This document shows positions 38,640-49,763 of a stretch of 64,000 nucleotides of DNA, piece after piece. The stretch comes from Dipetalonema caudispina (lineage: Eukaryota; Nematoda; Chromadorea; Rhabditida; Onchocercidae). Position 1 is the stretch's first letter, and every line of letters begins with the position of its first letter. Made by a program: the position numbers and the translations under genes. Location: the NCBI GenBank assembly GCA_013365325.1, contig JABVXV010000314.1, positions 1-64,000 of the forward strand. Reading direction: 5' to 3'. The notes under the pieces are model-generated. The model worked only from the letters and a program-made list of their open reading frames with translations, ran no database searches and was not told where the DNA came from.

Positions 38640-41600
38640 ACTCATTCATTTATTGCCAAACAATTATTTGTTTAATTTATTTACTGAGTTTGAAAACTAC
38701 CATTGCTTAATTATTGCTATTTAGCTTTGCAACAACAAACAATTTCAATTTTACAGTTTTTCGTGGAATCAATACCTCATTTATTGATCAATTTATTTCT
38801 AACATTTTATGTTGTTGGTGGCGCTGTTGCATTTCAACTAATTGATGAAAATATACAGCATGAAAAATTTTACAATGTTATTCAATTTACCTTTACTACC
38901 ATTGCTACCGTTGGTATGTTTCAATCCATTTCATTTTTTGATTTTTTAAATCTGAAAATATTCAAAAAATACCATAAATTTGCTAATTCATATCTTAAAG
39001 TTCATAGTTTTTTTTTTTTTTTTCATTTAAAAATATGTATGCATCTCCGTAATATGAATTTTAATTGCATGAACACACAATGATTTCTATAATATTATTC
39101 AATTTTCAAAAACAGAATTAAAACTTCAAAAAATTAAATTATGGTTAAGTTTAATTGTATCTTTTCAGTAAAATAAATTAATTGTCGGTTGATAAGTTGG
39201 TTGATTTAGCGATATAATTGTGATTAAACGAGATATGTACAAAAATCAAACCCAATTAGATTTTGTTTTGAAATTATCTTAAATTTGAAATGCTTTGAAA
39301 TTTATCTTAAACTTGAAATCCTAACCGTAACGTAAAAGACGTCTTGAAATTACTATGTGTGAAGTGGAAATGATATCGCATTTATTTTATTTTTCCTATT
39401 TAATAGCTATTAATTATTTCTTATAACGCATTTCCTGAAACTGACCACATTGCATATTTCGATGTACGTACTAAACCATAAAATAATCTTCCGGAGGAGG
39501 TTTATTCACAAGCCGTAAAATTGATCCATTTATATATTGGTGTAATTGATTGCTATCGTTTTGGGTTTATTTCTAGGCATTAGTTTAGACTTTTAGACAT
39601 TTACCGAAATTTTAAATTATCATATATTTCCAAATTGTAATACCATAAGAAAATTAGATCGATTTACGGTAATTGTTATAGGTTATGGTAATATCGTTCC
39701 AACAACAGATGCAAGTAAATTATTTTGCATATTTTATACGTTAGTTGGTGTACCGCTTCTTTTCCTATCACTAACAAATATTGGTCAATTCATTGCCGAA
39801 GGTTATTGGATTTTCCTCGCATCACTACGAAGGACACAAGTATTGTTTATAATTCGAAATAAACATTTTCTAGTAACAAAAAAAAAATCAATTAAAAATT
39901 GTTGGAAAAATCATCAAAATTTCCAAAATTTTCGTATTTTAATACTACCAAGATTTTTGCAAAGTTTTCAAGGCTAGTTTTTTTTTTTCAAAATTTTAGA
40001 TAAAAGTTGAAATTTTTGAATGCTAAAAAAAATTGAAATTTCAGCAATCATAAATACATTTCTTATTTTACCTTCAAAAGTGATGTATAATTGAAGATTA
40101 ATTTGAAATTAGTCGTCAATTAATTAGAAAAGAGAATAAACAAGTGAGCGTAAGCGCGGTACAATAGTGATCATACGAAAAGAATTATAATTTAATTAAT
40201 TTAAGTTTGAAAATATCGTCATTACTTCAGTACATTGATGCACCAGACGAACGTCGTTTGCCATTATCAATTGTTGTAACATTATTACTAACACATTCAG
40301 TCATCGGTGGATTATTATTTCATTTTTGGATTGATCAAATGCCTGTCATTCCTGCAATTTACTTTAGGTAATCATACATTTATCATTTAAACATAGATTA
40401 AAAAAATGATGGGTAAAAAAAAAAGTGAAAATGAAATTAGAAAATGAATCGTTCGCTCTCTTTTTGTTTGTTCTTTTCTTTGATTTTTTTTTTTTTTCAA
40501 TGGAAATTTTTAGCACTAATTAATATGACAATTTTTGTTAATTTACTTGTTTGTTGACTTTTTTTTATCTCAATTAATTTTAAGTTTTTGGTTTTTTTTT
40601 TAGTTTTGTTTCGATAACAACAATCGGTTATGGTGATATAACACCAACACCAAATGATGCTATTCAAACATTAATTATTGTCCTTTATCTTGCAGTTGGG
40701 ATGGTAAGTGATATTGAAATTGATAATGAAATTTCATTCTAAAGAATAGAGAAAATTTCAAAGTAATACAGAAAGATTGACAGAGATGTAAATGAATTTA
40801 AAAAGAATAGATTCAAAGGAATTAAAAAGTATGATAGATTTCAATGTGACTTTTTCAATTATTCAAAAAAAAAATTAATGCGAGTGTAAATAAATAATTG
40901 AAATACGATTATAATTCGAAATAAAGGGTAGAAATAAGTTATCTTATCAAAGAATTTATTTTTCAGGTAATAATGTCAACATTTGTCGCTTCACTTTATA
41001 ATTACCTCCGAAGACTACACTATTTAGGGCGTAATTTCAGCGGAGCAGCCCATGTTGAAGTATGGTTTGGTGGTACTAAAATGTCAGTAACCGAATTACT
41101 TTATATTGTTGCAGAAGAATTTAATGTTAGTAAAATTATTTATTATTTTTGCAGAAAAAAAAAAAACATAAAACGTTTTAAATGTTTCGTTTTTCTCTAC
41201 ATTAATTTTGTTTCTTTTTTCTGTTGTTAACAATTACTTCTTTGGTACATAAATTAAAATTTTATTACTTGAATAAACGAATTGTAAATCAAAATATATT
41301 ATTTTAATGCCCAACCGTACAGTTAAATTCATCACTGACTGAACATTGAATATTGGAAGGATTCTTTTTTTAATTAATAGAAACTCATGTGTAAGATTAT
41401 TTTTCTCTCATACTTTACAGAAATATTTCAACTTAATCTTTTTATCTGACAGAATACTTTAAAAGATTTGGATAAATTATAAAATTGCTTTTATTTTTTT
41501 TTCGAAAAATTCTCATAGGTTTCACCAAAAATGCTTTATGAAGTGCTACATGATCTGGATACCATAATTACGGAAGCAACAGATCCGAAAATACAGCTAA

Positions 41601-42769
41601 ACATTGAAGAACTTCAAAATCGTCGTCAGAATCGAATTTCACGTTCGGAAAATCGTGAATTCCGAGAATATTTCAACAATGGTATTCGCATGGTTGAAAT
41701 CAAAGATTCATTAAATCCAGAAAATACACATGCAAGTTTCACATTCAATACGATTGATTATGAAATGCTTAAATACGAAAGATTGTAATCCCTTTGTTAT
41801 TTACATCCTTACTTTGAATTACCTTTATTTTTAGGTAATGATCAAAACTGATTCAACCAAATGCTTAAACAGAATTCCAGAAGATCAACGTGAAAATGTA
41901 TGTAATTTTCTTTTTATTATCAAGAATTGCTTGAAGAATTTGATAATGGCAACAATGAAATCGTCTGATACATGGATTCATCAAAGAGTTTCATAACATT
42001 AACCATCAAATTGCCCTATTTAATTTATTTAAATAATTAAACAACCATTTAAATGGAATTCTTCTGGCTTTCATTGCCTGAAATATTAATCAGTCTTAGA
42101 AATATTTCATTAGATGAAATTTATGGCACGAATTCAAACTTTAATTATATTTAATGTTCCAAATATAATTAATTGAAGAATAAAAGATATGTATATAATT
42201 GAGATGAATTTCGATTAGGTAATGCAAGCTCTTGGTATGTTTCATCATGTGGTAAAGACAAAGTCAAATCTTACAACCAAACGGCGCTCCTCGTCTATCT
42301 CAACAAAGTTACATTTCGTCAATAGTCATTTATCTAGTGAACCAGGTTAATTTGATTTGTCTCATTGAAATTAATGTAAACAGTATTTCTTATAAACATT
42401 AGTTTAATTTTAACATGCAAGTAAAATTATGAAAAAGTATTGCTTACTCCCTGAAATGATATCAAATTTATAACTGATAACTAAAGATATAGTTGAAGAA
42501 AATTGAAATACTTATTTTATAGATAATACTTCGTTTTCTTCCTTTTCTCTTTAATTTTCACCAGTTCTTTACAACTTACCTTAATTTCAAAATTCATTTT
42601 ATGCTATTTCTGTATTTCTTAATAATTGCAATTTAATTTTTCAAATTTATGTCATTAAATGATATTAACCTGAACATATGTTCTTTTCTGCTACATTACA
42701 TGACAAAGTATCATTTGAATGTTTCATCAATTTTGAATCGTAATTTCAGAATCACATCCTACTAAATGA
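34846..42769 (+). CDS. Two-pore-domain potassium channel, TWK type
   Basis: Exons 34846-34890, 35630-35819, 35847-36049, 36350-36604, 38757-38913, 39682-39839, 40231-40367, 40604-40703, 40967-41125, 41519-41784, 41873-41897, 42219-42345 and 42750-42769 keep phase and give 613 aa. Pore 1 has TTIATVGYGN (about residues 279-287), pore 2 TTIGYGD (387-393). M1 is about 239-259, M2 follows TTDASKLFCIFYTLVGVPLL, M3 holds IVVTLLLTHSVIGGLLF, M4 holds TLIIVLYLAVGMVIMSTFVASL. This is the K2P order M1-P1-M2-M3-P2-M4, forming a background K+ conductance as a dimer. Only about 10 residues separate M1 and the P1 helix, far short of the usual cap loop. The pore exons are certain. The first two exons (a very basic N terminus) are weak; translation may instead start at 35861 (530 aa). 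The 3' end is also ambiguous: exon 41519 may read through to TAA at 41786, or use the 25-nt exon given here. Confidence 0.87.
34978..35195. repeat. ATC/ACC trinucleotide-rich tract
   Basis: Imperfect ATC, ACC and CATCAT repeats within the proposed first intron of the K+ channel. Open frames across it on both strands are low-complexity artefacts. Confidence 0.85.
36605..38756. other. Long intron of K+ channel gene
   Basis: 2.15-kb AT-rich intron before the M1-P1 exon. Holds a 14-bp inverted repeat (36852-36865 with 36926-36939), a tandem pair of about 122-bp copies (37466-37711), a G-rich patch near 37988-38015, and a T29 tract at 38607-38635 just before the acceptor. No coding sequence seen. 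Confidence 0.6.
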
Positions 42770-43929
42770 TAATACTAATATCAAAAGATTGGAGAATTTT
42801 TTCTGCAACAAACGAATGAAAATGAAAAGCAATCATTGATCAGCAAAATACTATAGAATTTGTAAATGAAATTATTTTCATCAAGAATTAAGCTTAACTA
42901 CTTTGCATTCCTTGTCAGAATTTGAATCGTTACTTTTATTTTATATTATCAAATTATTTTGGTAGAAATTTCCGTGTTACTTTATGACATGCCTGAAATT
43001 GTTAAGTTAATCATCTTTTACTGTCGCATATGTGAATTATTAAGTCAATTTTATATCCATAGCATATATATTTGTTAACAAAATTTTCACAACTATCTAT
43101 CTACCTTTGATTGGTGATAATGATAATATTAGAGTTATTAGTAATCTTAACTTTATATCCATAATATATATGTCACCTAGTAATGTGGAATTTTCGAAAT
43201 TTAACAATTCACATCGTTTCTTTTTATATTTATCAAAATTTAGGAATTCATTTTGAGATTTCCTTTTTCAACTTGTTAATATAATTCCATTAAAACTGGT
43301 CCAAACAGTGTGATCTCTCTCTTTCTCCCTCTCTCTCTCTCTCTCTCTCACATCACCTATCCTTAGTTTGTTTCATATATACCAATTATTTTACTATATG
43401 TGAACATTTTTACCATGTATAAACATTCTTTTTTCAATAAAAAATCTAAAATATCATTCAGATTGTAGCAATGCGGCATGAAATATGAAATTCAGAAAAG
43501 ATTCAATTAATTCGAAGAATTCTTACCCATTTATTACAAATGTCATCAAAGAAGTCATTGGTGAAGTTGAGGAATAATATAAACAAGTGAAAATCTAACA
43601 TACTAAAAAGTGATCAAAGTTATAGAACTAATTTTAAGTTACATCTCTTTGAAAATTGTATATAAAACGAGGGATAATTTGAATTTGATTGGAAATATTT
43701 AACTAAATTTCAAGCACAAATATAAGTGACAAGAAATTACTAATGAATGATATCAGTCAGATCGTTAATTTTCTTATATCGAGGAAGAATTTGAATTCAC
43801 GTAACAAACTTCAAAACTCGCGCGACAAGGTCAAATATCACGACATACCAATAGAATTAGCTTAATGTATCATGAAATTTAGGTAAAACTTGTGAAATGG
43901 AAGGTTTAAGTTATATCAATCTAGACGGT
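42770..43929. other. Intergenic, K+ channel 3' flank
   Basis: AT-rich. A (TC)n run lies at 43315-43350, and AATAAA at about 43436 is a possible distal poly(A) signal. No gene seen. It ends at the tRNA-Gln gene. Confidence 0.6.
43315..43350. repeat. (TC)n microsatellite
   Basis: TC dinucleotide run with small interruptions (TTTCTCCC). Confidence 0.9.
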
Positions 43930-44000
43930 GGTCCCGTGGTGTAGTGGTTAGCACTCAGGACTCTGAATCCTGCGACGGGAGTTCAAATCTCCCCGGGACC
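43930..44000 (+). tRNA. tRNA-Gln (CTG)
   Basis: 71-base cloverleaf. The acceptor stem GGTCCCG pairs with CGGGACC; D arm GTGTAGTGGTTAGCAC; anticodon arm CAGGA-CTCTGAA-TCCTG with anticodon CTG reading CAG; T arm GGGAGTTCAAATCTCCC with B box GTTCAAATC. No intron. A T4 terminator lies at about 44016. It sits 310 bases past the end of the MFS transporter, on the opposite strand. Confidence 0.97.
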
Positions 44001-44310
44001 TAATGCATCCCTCCTTTTGCTAAGATATCATCTCATAGAGAAGTGAACTGAATACTTCGTCATTCATTAACTTAGCTGCAAGTCTTTTCACCGATCAAAT
44101 ACCCTTGATCCGAGTGACTTATAATGGTGATTTGATTTTTGGCCTGTGGGAAAAATCACAAGCTTTAGAGTTAAGTGTCATAGTTGTTTAACCTTTATCC
44201 AAAAGTTCAGATGAAAATATAACATAATCATTTTAATTGAAACATAGATATTTATGAAATAAAAAGAATTATAATATACTAAAACCTATAAAAACACGAA
44301 TTTCAACTGT
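44001..44310. other. Short gap, transporter 3' flank
   Basis: AT-rich sequence between tRNA-Gln and the transporter stop codon; includes the tRNA terminator T-run. Nothing else seen. Confidence 0.6.
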
Positions 44311-47300
44311 TCACACCTGTTGTATTCTGTTAGAACATGTAAATGCAGCCGCGGTACCTTTTCCAAGTTTACAAAATACAACATTCGTGATGAATAGAAA
44401 ACCGGCATGCAGAATGAATACATAGTACCATTCCTCAGATAGGCCATTTGGCGTTAATGAGGTCACAATAAATGGTACTGTAAGCATCGCTATACACATT
44501 ACCACCTGAAATTTTTAATCTTATACCATCTTTTAAAAAAAAATGATCGAATGATGGAAAAGATTCCGAATTTCTATGTATTTCCGGGTATCAAAAGTTG
44601 ATCACATTTACTTTAAAATATCGAATTCCAATATATTTTTAGACTGCGGGATATTAGAAATGCCCATTTTTTCTTTATATCAAACATTTAATCAATGATA
44701 AGACTAATTATCATTATGGAAAGAATGAATGTTCGCAATGTTAAATCAAATGAATAGTTAGTTTATCTTTCAGGAAAATGAAACAAGTGAAAAGTCCCTT
44801 AAAAAACATAATAATTTACATGATACAATCATAACAGCCATTCGAACTTTCTCTGTTATCATTTTTCTTCCTCCTCACCAAAAAAAAAAAAAAAAAAAAA
44901 AAATGGGCAAATTTTAAATAATTAATCTTCAGCTAACTTAAGGTGACAAAATTATCATCACAAATAAAAAATAATAGGTTAAAAAAATAATAGGTTAAGT
45001 AAATAATAGGTTAAACATACCATAAATGGTACAAAAATAATTTTCATATATCAACTACCATGTTAAGGTGGCAAAGTAGCACTTTATACCATAATGTTTA
45101 AAGTTTGGAATATTTAAGTACCTTGAAACAAGGAATTTCTGATTAATTACCTGTACGATAGCATTAATGAAATAGCTATATTGTCGACCTACTAGTGTGC
45201 AACTTTTGAAAAAACCACCCGTATTGAAGCCAAGAATTGTTGCTGAACTAATTAGGAAAATGAGTGCTACAATTGTTCGATTTGCTGGTATATATGCTAG
45301 GGTAATAAGAAAAATACCCATACCAAGGAATGCTATGCTATTAAATAAGCGAACCTGAAATGAAATCCGAATATATTCATAAGAACCGATTCAAAAGTAA
45401 TCTTCATAGCTTTCCCCGAATTTTTGATATAATTTTGTAACAAACGGAATTTCAAACCTATCATTACTTCGAAAAATTATTACTGAAATATTTATGAAGA
45501 TAATATTCTTTCAACGTATACCTTATATCGTAAAATATTTCTAAATCAAAAAAAAACCTTTCGAACAAATTCCTAATTCAATCTCATTTAATAAAACTGT
45601 TTGAAAGTTCAAATCTTATCATGCGAGTTATAATAATGATGCTTAAATTAATCAAACGAGTTGAAATTAACCTTAACAGTCTCGCTAACTGATGTGATTT
45701 TATCGCTTGCAGTACCAGCCAACATTTTAACTGCAAACTGCAATAATGTCGGTAATGCGGCAGTTAAACCAACACTTACAATCGGCAAACCGAGAACCTC
45801 AAAATTATCGATTTGAACTTAAATTTTTTTAAAAAAAAAGATAGATAATTCTATTTGTCTCCTTCTTTCTTTAAAAATCGCATTTAAAAATGATTTTATC
45901 CGGTTATTATTCCTTTTCATTCTTATCATTGTCAAAAATGAAATGTAAGCTAACTTGACTTATATAAGTTGGCGCAAAAACAACAACCATTTGAATACTG
46001 TACATATTACCAATAGCTGCAATCCAAATAGCCCAAACGGATGATGTTTGAAAAATTTCTCGAATTGGTAGCTTAAAATATAATTTATAATTAAACTTGT
46101 AATTACTGCTCTTCAAATTTAATCAAATTTTGAGCTAATTATAATGTTATTTAATTTGACATTTTGTATTTAAAAATTTGAGTTCAAAATGTAGATTTAT
46201 AAATCTTCACTATAAATTAATAATAACTGGAGAACCTTTTCATCGCTTCGTTTTACTCTATTATCAGTTTTCCCATCAGTTATCATTTTTAACTCATAAG
46301 CAGAAATCCAACGGACATCACTTGGTTGATCTCTTCAATTGCAACATACTTTTGTAATTATATTAATTTACACAAACACAACAATTAAAATATCACAAAA
46401 AAAGGAAACAAAGAGCAAAATTACAGATAATATGGAAAAGTTTTGAAAATCTTTTCAGTTTTTTTCTTCTTTTTTAACATCAAATACTTAAAAAAAAAAT
46501 ATGTAAAAATACTGTTGAAATATTTGTTGAAATAATAGCAATCAGTTAATAGATAAATATAAAAATGAGTATTTCAGTGTTTTCTTTGAATTAAATATAC
46601 CTGTATAAAATCCACCATATTATAAGAAATAACAATGTTATTGTTGCATGAACATAAAAAACCGATTGCCATCCTAGGCTTGTTGAACATAGAAATCCAG
46701 ATAATGGCATTGTTATTACAGGGCCAAGCTATAAGGAATGAAAATAAATTAATATTTATGAATAAAATTTGAATTATTTGATAAAAATATTCCTAAACAG
46801 ATTTGCAATAAAAAGCAGCAGCACAATTACGAGAATGTATATAAGTGAAAGTTTTGTTGTTTCGCCGGGCGTTGTGGCGAGCGCTTGTAATCCAAGTGAC
46901 TGGGAGGCATGTGGTGGTGGATGGAGTGAGAGGAGGAGTTCTGGCTGATACTTGGCGGTGGAGACCGAGCGTCCAGGCCAAGCATGGCGTCGACAAGGTA
47001 TCGTGATAGGAGTATCATCGGTACCTGGTTGTATAATGAGGGGCGTACGGCTCAGGGCCGAAAGGCAGCAGGCAAAAGTCCCCGCGTCATGACAGTGGCC
47101 GGATAGCGCTTGCGAGCCGTCGGCATCAACCAGCCTTGTCAATACCTCCAGACCCATCCCTTTTTACAATTTTATTTAAACGAATTAATATTAATTGCTA
47201 TATTTTAGCACTGATTGAAATTATTGATTAGTTAAATGATTTATTGATTGGTTTGTTATTTCTAAAAAATCTTAACTATCATTAGCAATTGTAATGAGCG

Positions 47301-49763
47301 AAATGGAAATTAGACGTTTGATATAGCAAACAAAAATAATTATAATTTTTTAGAGAAATTTCATCTAATTTATCTGTCCTTTCCTAAAATGATGGAAAAT
47401 TATCATTTAATTACATTTGCTCTAACCATTATACAATTCTATATTTTATTTGCACAACAAATTATTTACATTTCGCTTAGTTTTATTTCATAAATATTAT
47501 TGTGATCATTTAAAAAATTCAAACTAATTATTGTTTAGTCTACGCTTATTGTCATTTCGTTACATTCTCCTTCAATACTATTATTGTTAATTTTCATGTG
47601 GTCATATCATTCTTTAGGTTAACCTATCAACCATTATTGTCCTCACTTTATCAGCCCAAATGTTTGGTATTTAAATTTCCTGCCAATTATCACAGTAATA
47701 ATTAAGAAACGAAAAGTTTCAATGGTTTTTTCTTTTATAGAAAAAGGAAGTCGTAATAATTTTAAAAAAAGAAAAACCTGAATGAAACTCGTAAGTGCTC
47801 CACTAAATAACCCGTTTTCGGTAAGTTTTGCCCAGGTTGATGTTACTGAACCAATAAGTGGCATGCATGATGCAAATCCGATACCTGCAAAAGATTCGAA
47901 CAGTCTTTTGCATGCTATAAATTTTTTGGATAATTTTACCCGTCGAATCTAATAAAATTTGCTATTTTAGCAAACTTTCTAAAAATTATTGAATTTCGTA
48001 CAATTCCGGTTTTTTTCCAAAGAGTGAAACCTTGTAAAATTCGGCTGATAGTCAAATAGATGACACCAAAGGAAGCAGCTAAAGGACATAATGCCGTCGA
48101 TATTCCGGAAATAATTATAACAATAGCGAATGTTTTCCTGAACTGTTCTTTTTCAAAGATGAAATTGAAATGATTAGATTTCTAACTTAAAAAGTGAAAT
48201 CATCTTTGTTCGACGAACAATAAATCATATTTTCAAGAAGTTTGGATTATCTGAGATATCCACCTGGTAAAAATTTCAATTTAATTCAATCAGAAAAAAG
48301 AAATATTGAGATCCTTTATTACCTTGTTCCGTAATGTTGAATGCTAAAACTTATTGGAAGAATGGCAAGCAATGCTCCAACTGCAATAGCTGCAAATAGT
48401 ACAGACTGTTCACGTGACGTGTACTTGTAGTCCGCTGCTTTAAGGAGAAAACGTTGACGATAGAGGACAGTACCATTGGAATGTATGGATAAAATTTCAA
48501 TGTCCTGAAAATATCCGAAAAAAAAAATCAGCTGTTTATAAAATTTTAAATTTCTTTTTTATTTTTTTAATTTACACTCTTCAATTTTTGTTTCAAATTT
48601 TTTCTTTTCTTCCTGAAATATTTTCAGATAAAATTTCCCATTTTAAATGAGATGTATCGTTGACAACTATTCTTTTACTTTCATTCTCTTACCATTTCAG
48701 TTTAGCAGTACAATTTGTAACAGTAATTTCTGCTATATTTCCTAATACTTTAATATTAAATTAAAATTTAATTCTTTCTTCTTAAAAATGGAAGTGATCA
48801 AAACTACAAAATACTACGGTGATAAGGTATCAGTAAGGTGTCATTTCATCAATTTTTTTCAGCAAAAATTATTTTCATGAATTATTTTCATTAAAAAATA
48901 TTATAAATTAAAAAAGTAAGGTGATAGTGAAGAAGCAGCGTGGCGCAGTGGAAGCGTGCTGGGCCCATAACCCAGAGGTCGGTGGATCGAAACCACTCGC
49001 TGCTATCTCGTTAACTCGTCACATATTGGCGAGCGTTACAAGTGTTTTGTCAAACATGACTTTTAAAAAGAAGGGTAATTTAGAACGAAATTCGCATGAT
49101 AATATAGAGGAAATAATCTACAATATCTATGTGTTTAATAAAGGAAATCTTTTTTTTTCCTAAAAAAGTTAATTACTTCTATAAAGTGTAATAAATAAAT
49201 GAGATTACAACCCAAACAAAATTATAATTTGAAATATTCTGATTCCATAACTCATTACTATTTGATGAAAAGTATGATTAGCACTGGATAACTTTATTAA
49301 TTTTATTTAAAAAATTAAAATTAAAAGGAAATAAATCACTTGTAATGAAATATTATCCAATTGTTTGTGTTGTTGATTGGATGATTGTAATCTATTTGTT
49401 AAAAACATCACTATGGCATGCTGTATTGATTGATTGGAATAATTTCCAGATTTTGAATCTGCAACAGGAAATACTAATTAATAGTTGTTATTTCTATCAG
49501 ATAAATCATATTAATTTCTAAAAGAAATTTAAAAGTATTATAAATCAAAATTTGAATAATATTTACTGTTTCAATAACTAATTAAATTGATATCTTTGTA
49601 ATATATTACCGTCTAATTTATTCATATTAATATTGCCTTCCATATAATCATAATTATCAGTGGTCATGCAAATGATGCAAAAATTGAATGTAAGCATATT
49701 AGCCATCATCATTGATAGACAAACGGTTGTGACGAACAAAACAATAATTCGATAACCAATCAT
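44311..49763 (-). CDS. SLC17-like major facilitator transporter
   Basis: Eleven minus-strand exons (49763-49610, 49458-49340, 48504-48323, 48137-48031, 47884-47778, 46728-46601, 46332-46236, 46071-45955, 45797-45672, 45354-45151, 44505-44311) keep phase and give 511 aa with about 12 hydrophobic spans. Family marks of SLC17 (vesicular glutamate, sialin and phosphate transporters): RILQG before the TM4 GIGFASCMPLIGS stretch with a following W-A-K-L-T-E, PLSGFLCSTSLGWQSVFYV in TM6, and a DQPSDVRWISAYE loop matching the family's D-x-P-x-x-H-x-x-I-S-x-x-E. The loop after TM1 is long and has N-glycosylation sequons at N57, N60, N87 and N101, so it should face the lumen or outside. Substrate cannot be read from sequence; nematodes have many SLC17-like paralogs. 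Two introns carry Pol III genes on the other strand: SRP RNA (intron 47777-46729) and tRNA-iMet (intron 49339-48505). Confidence 0.9.
46864..47163 (+). ncRNA. Signal recognition particle RNA (7SL)
   Basis: A 300-base GC-rich island inside an AT-rich transporter intron. It opens with GCCGGGCGTTGTGGCGAGCG and TTGTAATCC, the Alu-domain 5' end of metazoan SRP RNA. Helix 6 is visible as GATA-GGAG-TATC with the GNAR tetraloop (about 47008-47019). Helix 8 shows GCCGAAAGGC, the AGCAG internal loop and the CAAAA strand (47057-47083), the SRP54-binding core. The Alu 3' strand (ATAGCGCTTGCGAG) follows, and a T5 Pol III terminator starts at 47161. The RNA scaffolds SRP, which targets secretory ribosomes to the ER. 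Exact ends are within a few bases. Minus-strand open frames here (46774-47157) are artefacts. Confidence 0.93.
48934..49005 (+). tRNA. Initiator tRNA-Met (CAT)
   Basis: 72 bases. The acceptor stem AGCAGCG pairs with CGCTGCT, followed by A; D arm TGGCGCAGTGGAAGCG; anticodon arm CTGGG-CCCATAA-CCCAG; T arm with GGATCGAAACC in place of TTC. The three G:C pairs of the anticodon stem, the terminal A:T pair and the A-rich T loop are eukaryotic initiator hallmarks. Lies antisense in an intron of the MFS transporter. The nearest clear T4 run is about 35 bases downstream. Confidence 0.97.

Noticed and set aside
38725..38756. Upstream extension of the M1 exon from the acceptor at 38724
   Set aside because: It would need a phase-1 donor; the preceding exon ends in phase 0, which fits only the acceptor at 38756.
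46774..47157. Overlapping minus-strand open frames of 63-127 residues
   Set aside because: They lie antisense to the SRP RNA gene; the GC-rich RNA sequence explains the absence of stops.
48921..49163. Forward open frame of 80 residues
   Set aside because: It covers the initiator tRNA-Met gene and translates the tRNA.
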